This document shows, in pieces, positions 1 through 6,210 of a DNA stretch of 9,036 nucleotides. The notes beneath the pieces were generated by a model that was not told the origin of the DNA, did not search any database, and saw only the letters and a program-made list of their open reading frames with translations. Origin of the DNA: Alphaproteobacteria bacterium (GTDB lineage: Bacteria > Pseudomonadota > Alphaproteobacteria > GCA-2731375); NCBI GenBank assembly GCA_030746295.1, contig JASLMY010000206.1, positions 1 through 9,036 on the forward strand. Reading direction: 5' to 3'. Made by a program: the position numbers and the translations under genes. Every line of letters starts with the position of its first letter. The first letter of the stretch is position 1.

Positions 1-1049
1 TTGGTGCAGGAGCCGATGAAGACCCGATCCACCGTGACTTCGTCGATCCGCGTGCCCGGCGTCAAATCCATGTAGTCGAGGGCCGCCGTCATCGCGTCGC
101 GACGCTCGGCATCGCTCTCCTCGGCCGGGTCGGGCACGCGATCCGTGATTTGTACCGCGTCCTGCGGGCTGTTGCCCCAAGTCACCATCGGCGCGATGGC
201 GCTGCCGTCGACCGAGACCTCGGCATCGAAGCGGGCTTCCGCGTCCGACGGCAGCGAGCGCCAGTAGGCCAGCGCCCGCTCCCACTTTTCCCCCTTCGGC
301 GCGAAGGGGCGGCCTTCGATGTAGTCGAAGGTCTTGTCGTCGGGTGCGACCATGCCGCAGCGCGCGCCGGCCTCGATGCTCATGTTGCAGAGCGTCAGTC
401 GGCCCTCGATGGAGAGCCCTTCGATCGCCTCGCCGGCATACTCGATGGCGTGGCCGACGCCGCCGGCGGCACCGATCTGGCGGATGATGGCGATGATCAC
501 GTCCTTGGCAGTGACCCCAGGCCCGAGCTTGCCATCGACCGTAATCCGCATGGTCTCGGGCTTCTTCTGCCAGAGCGTCTGGGTCGCCAGCACATGCGCC
601 ACCTCGGAGGCGCCGATGCCGAAGGAGACGCAGCCGAGCGCGCCGTGCGTCGAGGTATGGGAATCGCCGCAGACCATCACCAGGCCCGGCAGCGTGATCC
701 CCTGCTCGGGCCCGACGACGTGGGCGATGCCCTGGCGCCTGTCGCCCCAGGGAAAGAGGGTGACGCCGAAGTCAGCGCAATTCTTGTCGATCGCAGTAAC
801 GATCTGCCTCGCCGTCGGATCGGCAATCGCCTCGACGGAGGGGCTGTCCGTCGGCGTGTAGTGGTCGGGCGTGGCGAAGGTCTGCGCCGGCCGGCGGACG
901 CTGCGGCCTTGCTCGCGCAGGTAGGAGAAGCCGTGGAAAGAGCCATCGTGGCAGAGGTGGCGGTCGATATATAAGAGCGTCTGGCCGTCGTCACGGGCGA
1001 CGACGACGTGGCGGTCCCAGATCTTCTCGAACAGCGTCTTCGGCGCCAT
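1..1049 (-). CDS. leuC: 3-isopropylmalate dehydratase large subunit (LeuC family), partial, C-terminus off the left edge
   Basis: [4Fe-4S] hydro-lyase of the aconitase superfamily. LeuC with LeuD isomerises 2- to 3-isopropylmalate in leucine synthesis, in the cytoplasm. Visible are 349 full codons. The motif CGDSHTSTHGA lies at residues 127-137, GPEQGITLPG at 113-122, and the last residues read FIGSCT, whose Cys348 fits the first cluster cysteine of LeuC. The remaining two cluster cysteines lie outside the window. Start chosen at 1049 because GGAGG (1060-1056) sits 6 bases ahead; an in-frame ATG at 1055 abuts that site and is unlikely. Most of the protein reads like ordinary LeuC, but the N-terminal loop at residues 31-42 (HLCHDGSFHGFS) differs from the usual HLVHEVTSPQAF and is one residue shorter. 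It could therefore be a LeuC paralogue acting on another hydroxy-diacid. No leuD is visible. The gene is divergent from the cupin gene. Confidence 0.9.
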   Translation of the reverse strand, partial: MAPKTLFEKIWDRHVVVARDDGQTLLYIDRHLCHDGSFHGFSYLREQGRSVRRPAQTFATPDHYTPTDSPSVEAIADPTARQIVTAIDKNCADFGVTLFPWGDRRQGIAHVVGPEQGITLPGLVMVCGDSHTSTHGALGCVSFGIGASEVAHVLATQTLWQKKPETMRITVDGKLGPGVTAKDVIIAIIRQIGAAGGVGHAIEYAGEAIEGLSIEGRLTLCNMSIEAGARCGMVAPDDKTFDYIEGRPFAPKGEKWERALAYWRSLPSDAEARFDAEVSVDGSAIAPMVTWGNSPQDAVQITDRVPDPAEESDAERRDAMTAALDYMDLTPGTRIDEVTVDRVFIGSCT

Positions 1050-1156
1050 GGGCATCCTCCCTTCAGGGGATTGTCGCGGCAGGGCCGCCGGAAGACAAGC
1101 GCCGCCCCAGCCGAGGCATGCTAGCCTGCGGCCCTATCCGGCAGCGGGGAGCGACG

Positions 1157-1492
1157 ATGGAATCCGGCAACCTGTTCGCGGCGATACCCTCCGGAAGCGA
1201 CGCGGAGGACTTCCACGTTCTCGCCCGTGGGGTCGCCTGGCGCCTCGAACGGATCGTCTCCACCGGCCAGGCGACGCCCGAGGGCGAATGGTACGATCAG
1301 AATGATTGCGAATGGGTCGTGCTGCTGCGGGGCAGCGCCGGTATACGGGTCGAGGGCGAGGCCGAGACACGGACGCTGGGACCCGGCGACTGGCTCCACA
1401 TCCCGGCCCATCTGCGCCACCGTGTCGACTGGACCGCCGCCGACGGGCCGACCGTCTGGCTCGCCCTGCACCACGACGCCGCGGAGGCCTGA
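1157..1492 (+). CDS. small single-domain cupin protein, function unknown
   Basis: A 111-residue protein that is essentially one cupin beta-barrel. The first cupin motif is degenerate: WYDQNDCEWVVLLRG (residues 45-59) keeps the Glu and Gly but has no HxH. The second motif, GPGDWLHIPAHLRHRV (75-90), is well kept, with His85 and His88. The common bacterial family with WYDQ..EWV..L.G and IPAH.RHRV is known, but I know of no assigned reaction. With an incomplete metal site it may bind a ligand rather than catalyse. The start at 1157 follows GGGGAG with a 5-base gap; an upstream in-frame ATG at 1118 has no such site and would extend into the region shared with the leuC promoter. It lies 72 bases before the YeeE-type gene on the same strand, so co-transcription is possible but unproven. 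Confidence 0.85.
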   Translation: MESGNLFAAIPSGSDAEDFHVLARGVAWRLERIVSTGQATPEGEWYDQNDCEWVVLLRGSAGIRVEGEAETRTLGPGDWLHIPAHLRHRVDWTAADGPTVWLALHHDAAEA

Positions 1493-1564
1493 GCCGACTT
1501 TGCGTCACATCTGCGTGAAAGCCCTTGCGGGACGCAGCGCCGGCGAGCCAAGAAGGGCGCCGTC

Positions 1565-2740
1565 ATGAGTACCACCGCCCTGCCGAAGCCGACGCTGCAA
1601 ACCCCGGTCCTGCTCGCGGCCCTGGGCGTGGCCGCCGTGTTGTTTTACCTCATCCTCGAGTTCGGTGCGGCGAAGGCGACGCTCTTCCTGATCGGCCTCG
1701 CCATGGGCGTGACGCTCTACCATGCCGCCTTCGGCTTCACCGGCGCCTACCGCCGGGCGCTGGAGGAGAAGGATATCTCCGGCATCACCGCGCAGGCGGT
1801 CATGCTGGCGCTGGCGATGCTCTTGTTCGCGCCGGTGCTGGCCCAGGGCGAGGTCTTCGGCCAGGGCGTCGTCGGCGCCGTCGCCCCGGTCAACATCGGC
1901 ATGGCCTTCGGCGCCTTCCTCTTCGGCATCGGCATGCAGCTCGCCGGCGGCTGTGCCTCGGGCACGCTCTTCACCGTCGGCGGCGGCAGCGTGCGCATGG
2001 TCCTGGTGCTGGCCGCCTTCGCCGCCGGCTGCTTCTGGGCCAGCCTGGATCTCGGCTGGTGGCAAGGTTTGCCCGGAATCGGAGCCGTCTCGCTGGCCGA
2101 CGAGATCGGCGCCTGGGCCGCGGTCGGGCTGCAGCTCGCGGTCTTGGCCGTGATCATCGTTGGCCTGCGTGCCCTCGGCGGCCGCAACCTGCGGCCGCTC
2201 TGGTGGGACGGCAGCTTTTCCGCCCGGGCGCTCTTGCACGGACCCTGGCCGCTGTTGCTGGCCGCCGCCTTGCTGGCCCTGCTCAACTTCGCCTCGCTAC
2301 TGGTCGCCGGCCATCCCTGGTCGATCACCTGGGGCTTCACGCTATGGGGGGCGAAAGCAGCGGTGCTGCTCGGCTGGGACCCAGCGACGGCGCCCTTCTG
2401 GGTCGGCGGCTTTCAGGAGCGGGCGCTGAAGGGGCCGCTCCTGGCCGACACGGTCTCGGTGATGAACCTCGCCATCGTCTTGGGCGCCCTCGCCGCCGCC
2501 GGCCTCGCCGGCCGCTTCCGGCCGAGCTTGCGGATGCCCTGGCCGGCGCTCGTCAGCGCCCTCCTCGGCGGCCTGATGCTGGGCTACGGCGCCCGCCTCG
2601 CCTATGGCTGCAACATCGGCGCCTTCTTCTCCGGCGTCGCCTCCACCAGCCTGCACGGCTGGGCCTGGATCGTCGCCGCCGGCCTCGGCAACTGGGCCGG
2701 CCTCTGGCTCTCGAAGCGCCTCGACCGGATGGCTGGCTGA
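1565..2740 (+). CDS. YeeE/YedE-family membrane protein (thiosulfate/sulfur-species transporter type)
   Basis: A 391-residue integral membrane protein with roughly ten hydrophobic segments and two internal half-repeats, in the size range of fused YeeE/YedE proteins. The family includes the thiosulfate transporter TsuA, in which conserved membrane cysteines handle the sulfur substrate. Here the two hallmark cysteine motifs are present: GMQLAGGCASGTLF (Cys130) and LAYGCNIGAFFSG (Cys349). In the first half a segment HAAFGFTGAYR (53-63) carries threonine where I would look for a further cysteine-bearing motif; Cys156 lies in another helix. Start ATG at 1565 has AAGAAGG 8 bases upstream. The next gene, 64 bases downstream on the same strand, is a thiol dioxygenase, which supports a sulfur role. 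The exact substrate (thiosulfate, sulfite, or a selenium species as for some YedE proteins) cannot be read from sequence. Confidence 0.88.
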   Translation: MSTTALPKPTLQTPVLLAALGVAAVLFYLILEFGAAKATLFLIGLAMGVTLYHAAFGFTGAYRRALEEKDISGITAQAVMLALAMLLFAPVLAQGEVFGQGVVGAVAPVNIGMAFGAFLFGIGMQLAGGCASGTLFTVGGGSVRMVLVLAAFAAGCFWASLDLGWWQGLPGIGAVSLADEIGAWAAVGLQLAVLAVIIVGLRALGGRNLRPLWWDGSFSARALLHGPWPLLLAAALLALLNFASLLVAGHPWSITWGFTLWGAKAAVLLGWDPATAPFWVGGFQERALKGPLLADTVSVMNLAIVLGALAAAGLAGRFRPSLRMPWPALVSALLGGLMLGYGARLAYGCNIGAFFSGVASTSLHGWAWIVAAGLGNWAGLWLSKRLDRMAG

Positions 2741-2804
2741 TCGCGGTGTCGCCGGTGTAGTCTCGTCGCCGGCAGCGGCGGCGCGCGAAGAGAGGGAGAG
2801 ATGG

Positions 2805-3365
2805 ATGTCGGATAGCTATACCTTGGAGCAGTACGTCCAGGACCTGAAGCGCATTGCCGCCGAGAGCGGCGACGAGGGCGAGATCTTCGAGCGCCTGGGG
2901 CCGCTGGCCCAGCGCCTGGCGCTGGACAAGGGCTGGCTGGAGCCGCGGCACTACGAAACCGACCCGGCGGTCGGCTACGGCAGTTTCCTTTTGCACGAGG
3001 AGCCTGACCACGGCCTCGCCGTCTTCGCCACCTCCTGGGCGCCGGGCCGAGGCGTGGTGCCGCACGACCACGGCACCTGGGCCGTGGTCGCCGGCGTCGA
3101 AGGGGTCGAGCGCAACGTCCGCTACAAACGGCTCGACGATCGGGCGACGTCCGGCCACGCGGAACTAGCGGTCAAAGCTGAGATGACGGCGGGGCCGGGC
3201 GAGCTGATCTGCATGCGTAGCGGCGGCATCCACTCGGTCCACAACGACGGCGACGCGGTATCGGTCTCATTGCACACCTACGGCCGCCACCTGAACGACA
3301 CCAATCGCTCGCAGTTCGACCTCGAAGCCAAGACCGAGACGCCGTTCATCATCGAGGTTCGCTGA
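2805..3365 (+). CDS. cysteine dioxygenase-type cupin, probable small-thiol dioxygenase
   Basis: A 186-residue non-haem iron enzyme of the cysteine dioxygenase / 3-mercaptopropionate dioxygenase fold, which adds O2 to a thiol to give a sulfinate. The 3-His iron site is visible: His87 and His89 in VPHDHGTW, His143 in GGIHSVHN. The outer relay Ser155-His157-Tyr159 (SLHTYG) is also intact. Aligning by eye from HDH, the cysteine-binding Arg60 of mammalian enzyme falls on Phe61, and the Cys93 that crosslinks to Tyr falls on a non-cysteine, as in many bacterial members. Arg168 near the C-terminus matches in spacing an arginine I recall from bacterial 3-mercaptopropionate dioxygenases. Start is ATG 2805, 6 bases after GGGAG; the ATG at 2801 is out of frame and stops after four codons. 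Probably in an operon with the YeeE-type gene. Its 3' end overlaps the converging MFS gene by 17 bases. Confidence 0.87.
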   Translation: MSDSYTLEQYVQDLKRIAAESGDEGEIFERLGPLAQRLALDKGWLEPRHYETDPAVGYGSFLLHEEPDHGLAVFATSWAPGRGVVPHDHGTWAVVAGVEGVERNVRYKRLDDRATSGHAELAVKAEMTAGPGELICMRSGGIHSVHNDGDAVSVSLHTYGRHLNDTNRSQFDLEAKTETPFIIEVR

Positions 3366-4605
3366 AGCGCCGGCGCAGCCCGCCCGAGAGTCCGTACCAG
3401 GCGAGTGCCGCGACCTGCAGGGCGATCACGGTCCAGAGGCCTGCCATGTGCCCCCGGACCGCATAGCCGCCGTCCGCCGTCACCGGAAAGGCCTCGATGA
3501 TCAGGCCCGTGGCCCATTGGGTCCCGAATGCCGTGACGAAGACGAGGGCGTTGACGCCGCTCGCGACCCGTCCCGACAGCGCCGGCGGGAACTCGTGCGC
3601 GGCGACCGTGTAGATCGCGATCGGGCAGGCGTAGAGCGCCGAAATCAAGACCCAGACGGACGCCGGCATGACGGTGCCGCCGCTCAGTCCGAGGAAGGCC
3701 TGCAGCAGGATCGAGAGCGCGAACCCGGCCATGACCAAGGGCACCACCGAGCGGCCCTGCTGCCCCATCCGCTGGAAAAGCCAGCCGAAGCCCAGATTGC
3801 CGACGGCGACGGCGGCGAACATGGCGAAGAGGGTCCAGGCCTGGGCGACGGCAGAGAAACCGACGACGTCGCGCAGCCACAAGGGCGCCCAGAGGGTCTG
3901 GTAGGAGATCGAGGCACCGATCCCGGTCATGGCGACCGGGGCGTAGCGCCAGAAGCGGAGGCTCGTCAGGATTCGGCGGAGCTCTCCAAGCTGTTGGCCG
4001 AGGCCCGGCGCCGGTCCGGTCGGGCGCGGCGCAGAGGGCACCAGGAGGAGAACCAGTACGATGACCAGCAAGGAGATCGCCATCAGTCCGATGAGCACCT
4101 GGCGCCAGTCAACCAGCGCCAGCACCGCCGCCATGGGCCCGGTCGCCGCCATCCCGCCGAGGCCGGTAAGGGCAACGTGGAGAGCGGTGATCTGCGGCAG
4201 CCGGTGCGGCGGGAACCAGAGACTACCGGCCTTGACGCCGCCCATCAGGCTCGCCGCCATGCCGATGCCGATGAGGGCGCGGCCGAGCGCCAGGCCGGCA
4301 ACGCCGCCCGCCGTCACGTAGACGACACCGCCCAGGACCGCGACCGCCAGCAAGGCCGCCACCACCGGCCGGGGGCCGAATCGGTCGAGCGCCAGCCCCA
4401 TCGGCAGTTGCGTTGCCGCGAAGGTAACGAAGAAGGCGCTGGTGACGAAGCCGAGCTCCGCCGGCCCCAGTCGGAACTCGGCCACCAGCGCCGGCACGAT
4501 CATCGCGTTGTTGACCCGGAAGGTGTAGTCGAGGGTGACGTAGACCAGGAACGGCAACAGGATCAGGGCCGGGAAGCGGCCGGTCGGCTGCGGTAGGGCG
4601 GTCAT
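3349..4605 (-). CDS. major facilitator superfamily transporter
   Basis: A 418-residue protein with about twelve hydrophobic stretches, the normal MFS length, predicted in the inner membrane. The loop after helix 2 reads GLALDRFGPRP (residues 70-80), a form of MFS motif A, and a degenerate copy appears in the second half as GWLFQRMGQQGRS. An early charged segment, DYTFRVNNAM (26-35), lies inside the membrane region and may contact substrate. I cannot assign a substrate. The gene starts 9 bases after the stop of the tupC-like gene with only a weak ribosome site of its own, so it is probably transcribed and perhaps translated together with the tungstate-type ABC genes. An MFS carrier is not a normal part of a tup operon. 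The stop lies inside the 3' end of the converging thiol dioxygenase gene. Confidence 0.88.
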   Translation of the reverse strand: MTALPQPTGRFPALILLPFLVYVTLDYTFRVNNAMIVPALVAEFRLGPAELGFVTSAFFVTFAATQLPMGLALDRFGPRPVVAALLAVAVLGGVVYVTAGGVAGLALGRALIGIGMAASLMGGVKAGSLWFPPHRLPQITALHVALTGLGGMAATGPMAAVLALVDWRQVLIGLMAISLLVIVLVLLLVPSAPRPTGPAPGLGQQLGELRRILTSLRFWRYAPVAMTGIGASISYQTLWAPLWLRDVVGFSAVAQAWTLFAMFAAVAVGNLGFGWLFQRMGQQGRSVVPLVMAGFALSILLQAFLGLSGGTVMPASVWVLISALYACPIAIYTVAAHEFPPALSGRVASGVNALVFVTAFGTQWATGLIIEAFPVTADGGYAVRGHMAGLWTVIALQVAALAWYGLSGGLRRRFSEPR

Positions 4606-4614
4606 GAAAGCCGC

Positions 4615-5388
4615 TCAATCGTCCTCGATGCCGTCGTAGATCGAGCGGCGCTGCCACCACAAGAGCTCGCCGGCGAGGAAGGCGCGGGCCAGGTCGTTCT
4701 CGGGCCCGGCGAAGAAGGCGGCGGCCGGAGCCCGCTCCTTGATGCGGCCGCGGTGCAGGAAGATGACCTCGTCGGCGAGGCGGCGGGCCTGGTTGAGGTC
4801 GTGCGTGGTCATGACGATGCGCACGCCATCTGCCGCCGCCTGGCGCACCAGATCCTCCACGAGATGCGCCGCGGCGGGGTCGAGATTCGCGGTCGGCTCG
4901 TCCAGGAACAGGACCCGCGGGCGGAGCGCCAGCGCCCGGGCCAGCGCCAGGCGCTGCTGCTCGCCGAACGACAGCGCCCGGGCCGGGGCATCGGCGAGGC
5001 GGGCGAGGCCGGTCTGGCGCAGCGCCGCGTCGATGCGGGCATGGGCATCGGCGCCGGCGACGCCGCGGGCCTTCAGCGCGAAGGCGAGGTTGGCCCGGGC
5101 CGAGCGGCGCAGCAGTACCGGGCGCTGGAAGACCATCGCTTGGCCCCGCGCCAGACGCTTCGCTCCGCCGCCGGCGCCGTGCCAGCGGACCTCGCCCTCG
5201 TCGGGCGCCACAAGGCCGTGGCAGAGCCGTAAAAGCAAGCTCTTGCCGGCACCGTTGGGACCGATGATCAGGCTCCGCCGGGGCTCGGCCTCGAAGCGGC
5301 AGTCGATGTCCTTCAAGACCCGCTTGCCGCCGCGGGCGAGGCCGACGCCGCGCAGCTCCAACGGCAGCAGGTTGGTCTCGCCGCTCAT
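4615..5388 (-). CDS. tupC: tungstate-type ABC transporter ATP-binding protein (TupC-like)
   Basis: A 257-residue cytoplasmic ATPase that would drive oxyanion uptake through the adjacent permease. Walker A is GPNGAGKS (43-50), the Q-loop FQRPVLLRRS carries Gln88, the signature is LSFGEQQ (139-145), Walker B LFLDEP (160-165) and the switch His196 is in TTHD. The FQRPVLLRRS segment and the tail with FLAGELLWW are, from memory, typical of tungstate-class ATPases, and the partner permease agrees. Molybdate or sulfate cannot be excluded. The signature has Phe in place of the first Gly of LSGGQ. There is no C-terminal TOBE-type regulatory domain, which fits Tup rather than ModC/CysA. ATG at 5388 overlaps the permease stop as ATGA, with GGAG 6 bases upstream, indicating translational coupling. 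Confidence 0.87.
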   Translation of the reverse strand: MSGETNLLPLELRGVGLARGGKRVLKDIDCRFEAEPRRSLIIGPNGAGKSLLLRLCHGLVAPDEGEVRWHGAGGGAKRLARGQAMVFQRPVLLRRSARANLAFALKARGVAGADAHARIDAALRQTGLARLADAPARALSFGEQQRLALARALALRPRVLFLDEPTANLDPAAAHLVEDLVRQAAADGVRIVMTTHDLNQARRLADEVIFLHRGRIKERAPAAAFFAGPENDLARAFLAGELLWWQRRSIYDGIEDD

Positions 5389-6092
5389 GCGGCACTCCGC
5401 GCTTCGGTCACTTCCTTGAGGCCGTAGGCGGCGATGTTGACGGCGAGCGACAGCAGGATCAGGACGATACCGAGCCCGAGCGCCAGCGCCAGATCGCCCT
5501 TGGAGACCTCGAGCGCGATCGCCGTCGTCATCACCCGGGTCACGTGGTCGATGTTGCCGCCGACGATCATCACTGCGCCGACCTCGGCGATGGCCCGGCC
5601 GAAGCCGGCCAGCAGTGCCGTCACCAGGGCGAAACGGGCATCCCAGAGGAGGGCCCGGAGCGCCAGCGCCGGCGGCACGGCGAGCGAGCGGAAGGTCTCG
5701 CGGTATTCCTCCCAGAGCGATTCGACGACCTGGCGGGTCAGCGAGGCGACGATCGGCAGCACCAGAACGACTTGCGCCGCGATCATCGCCGTCGGCGTGA
5801 AGAGAAGGCCGAAGACGCCGAGGGGGCCGGCGCGCGAGAGCAAGAGATAGACCACGAGGCCAACGACCACCGGCGGTAGCCCCATGAGTACGTTCAGGCC
5901 GACGATCACCAGCCGGCGGCCGGGGAAACGCTGCAGCGCCAAGACGGCGCCAAGCGGCAGGCCGAGAAGGGCGGCGATCAAGACGGCCGAGAGGCTGACC
6001 CGGAGCGAGAGCGCGACGATCTCCACCAGGCGGTCGTCGAACGCCACCAGCAAGGTGAAGGCCGCCTCGAAGGCGCCACGAACGTCGTCCAT
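5385..6092 (-). CDS. tupB: tungstate-type ABC transporter permease (TupB-like)
   Basis: A 235-residue inner-membrane permease of the binding-protein-dependent type, with about five membrane segments (around 24-52, 61-85, 96-118, 155-177, 201-224). It carries features I associate with TupB: ALLGLPLGAVLAL, MGLPPVVVGLVVYLLLSR (70-87) and FTPTAMIAAQ (98-107). The cytoplasmic EAA-like loop follows, from EEYRETFRSLAV (128-139) to GFGRAIAEVGAVMIVGGNI (163-181). It would form the channel through which the TupC-like ATPase moves tungstate or molybdate. Start ATG 6092 has GGAGG 9 bases upstream. That site lies inside a possible 10-codon leader ORF ending 4 bases before the start. No substrate-binding-protein gene (tupA) is next to it: the upstream neighbour is a divergent dehydrogenase, so the binding protein must be elsewhere or lost. 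Confidence 0.88.
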   Translation of the reverse strand: MDDVRGAFEAAFTLLVAFDDRLVEIVALSLRVSLSAVLIAALLGLPLGAVLALQRFPGRRLVIVGLNVLMGLPPVVVGLVVYLLLSRAGPLGVFGLLFTPTAMIAAQVVLVLPIVASLTRQVVESLWEEYRETFRSLAVPPALALRALLWDARFALVTALLAGFGRAIAEVGAVMIVGGNIDHVTRVMTTAIALEVSKGDLALALGLGIVLILLSLAVNIAAYGLKEVTEARSAA

Positions 6093-6096
6093 CTAC

Positions 6097-6129
6097 TCAG
6101 GCCTCCAGGCGGGCCGCATCGACGCCCAT
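6097..6129 (-). other. possible 10-codon leader ORF ahead of tupB
   Basis: Reading leftward, GGAGGA (6143-6138) is followed 8 bases later by ATG at 6129 and an ORF encoding MGVDAARLEA, stopping at 6097, only 4 bases before the tupB ATG. Its ribosome site is stronger than average for this window, and the tupB ribosome site lies inside its last codons, so its translation could affect tupB initiation. It has no recognisable attenuator peptide character. It may equally be a chance ORF. Confidence 0.22.
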
Positions 6130-6156
6130 GGACGGTCTCCTCCGTTGCGGCGCCAT

Positions 6157-6165
6157 GTTATACCA
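6157..6165 (-). promoter_or_regulatory. candidate extended -10 promoter for the tupB-tupC-MFS operon
   Basis: On the minus strand this reads TGGTATAAC: a TGn extension followed by TATAAC, five of six matches to TATAAT, in one of the few AT-rich patches of a very GC-rich region. The hexamer 17 bases upstream is not a good -35, which extended -10 promoters can tolerate. It would place the transcript start about 15-20 bases before the leader ORF ribosome site. On sequence alone this is a moderate call. Confidence 0.3.
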
Positions 6166-6210
6166 AAGCAATCGGCCGGGAACGGCGGTATGCAAAGGAA
6201 AGGCGCGCGC

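Noticed and set aside
150..974. Plus-strand 274-codon open frame opposite leuC
   Set aside because: LeuC motifs are unmistakable on the minus strand; the opposite frame is low-complexity Arg/Asp/Gly-rich and has no recognisable domain.
1050..1156. Divergent promoter region between leuC and the cupin gene
   Set aside because: Both ribosome sites are clear, but I see no convincing -35/-10 pair, T-box or leucine-rich leader peptide.
1493..1564. Possible terminator or hairpin between the cupin and YeeE-type genes
   Set aside because: Only short GC-rich complementary pieces are visible, with no T-tract; not enough to call in this base composition.
1525..2760. Plus-strand 411-codon frame overlapping the YeeE-type gene
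   Set aside because: It is a shifted frame, rich in Arg/Gly/Pro, over the real 391-residue membrane protein, which has conserved cysteine motifs.
2604..2804. Upstream extension of the dioxygenase frame to an ATG at 2604
   Set aside because: The extension lies inside the coding end of the YeeE-type gene and has no ribosome site; ATG 2805 has GGGAG 6 bases ahead and gives the usual family length.
3448..4596. Long plus-strand open frame of 382 codons opposite the MFS gene
   Set aside because: It is the mirror of the MFS gene in a GC-rich genome; its product is Arg/Asp/Glu/His/Gln/Gly-rich with no domain or membrane pattern, while the minus strand shows a clear twelve-helix transporter.
4223..5395. 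Minus-strand 390-codon frame spanning tupC and the start of the MFS gene
   Set aside because: Out-of-frame shadow with extreme Arg/Gly/Pro/Ala content; the ABC motifs and the MFS start are in other frames.
6145..6164. Plus-strand promoter for the dehydrogenase (TTGCGG with TATACC)
   Set aside because: The two elements are only 8 bases apart, too close for a sigma-70 promoter; the same AT-rich patch fits better as an extended -10 on the minus strand.
5884..6210. Upstream extension of the dehydrogenase frame to an ATG at 5884
   Set aside because: It runs antisense through tupB; the Rossmann fold begins right after the ATG at 6211, which has its own ribosome site.
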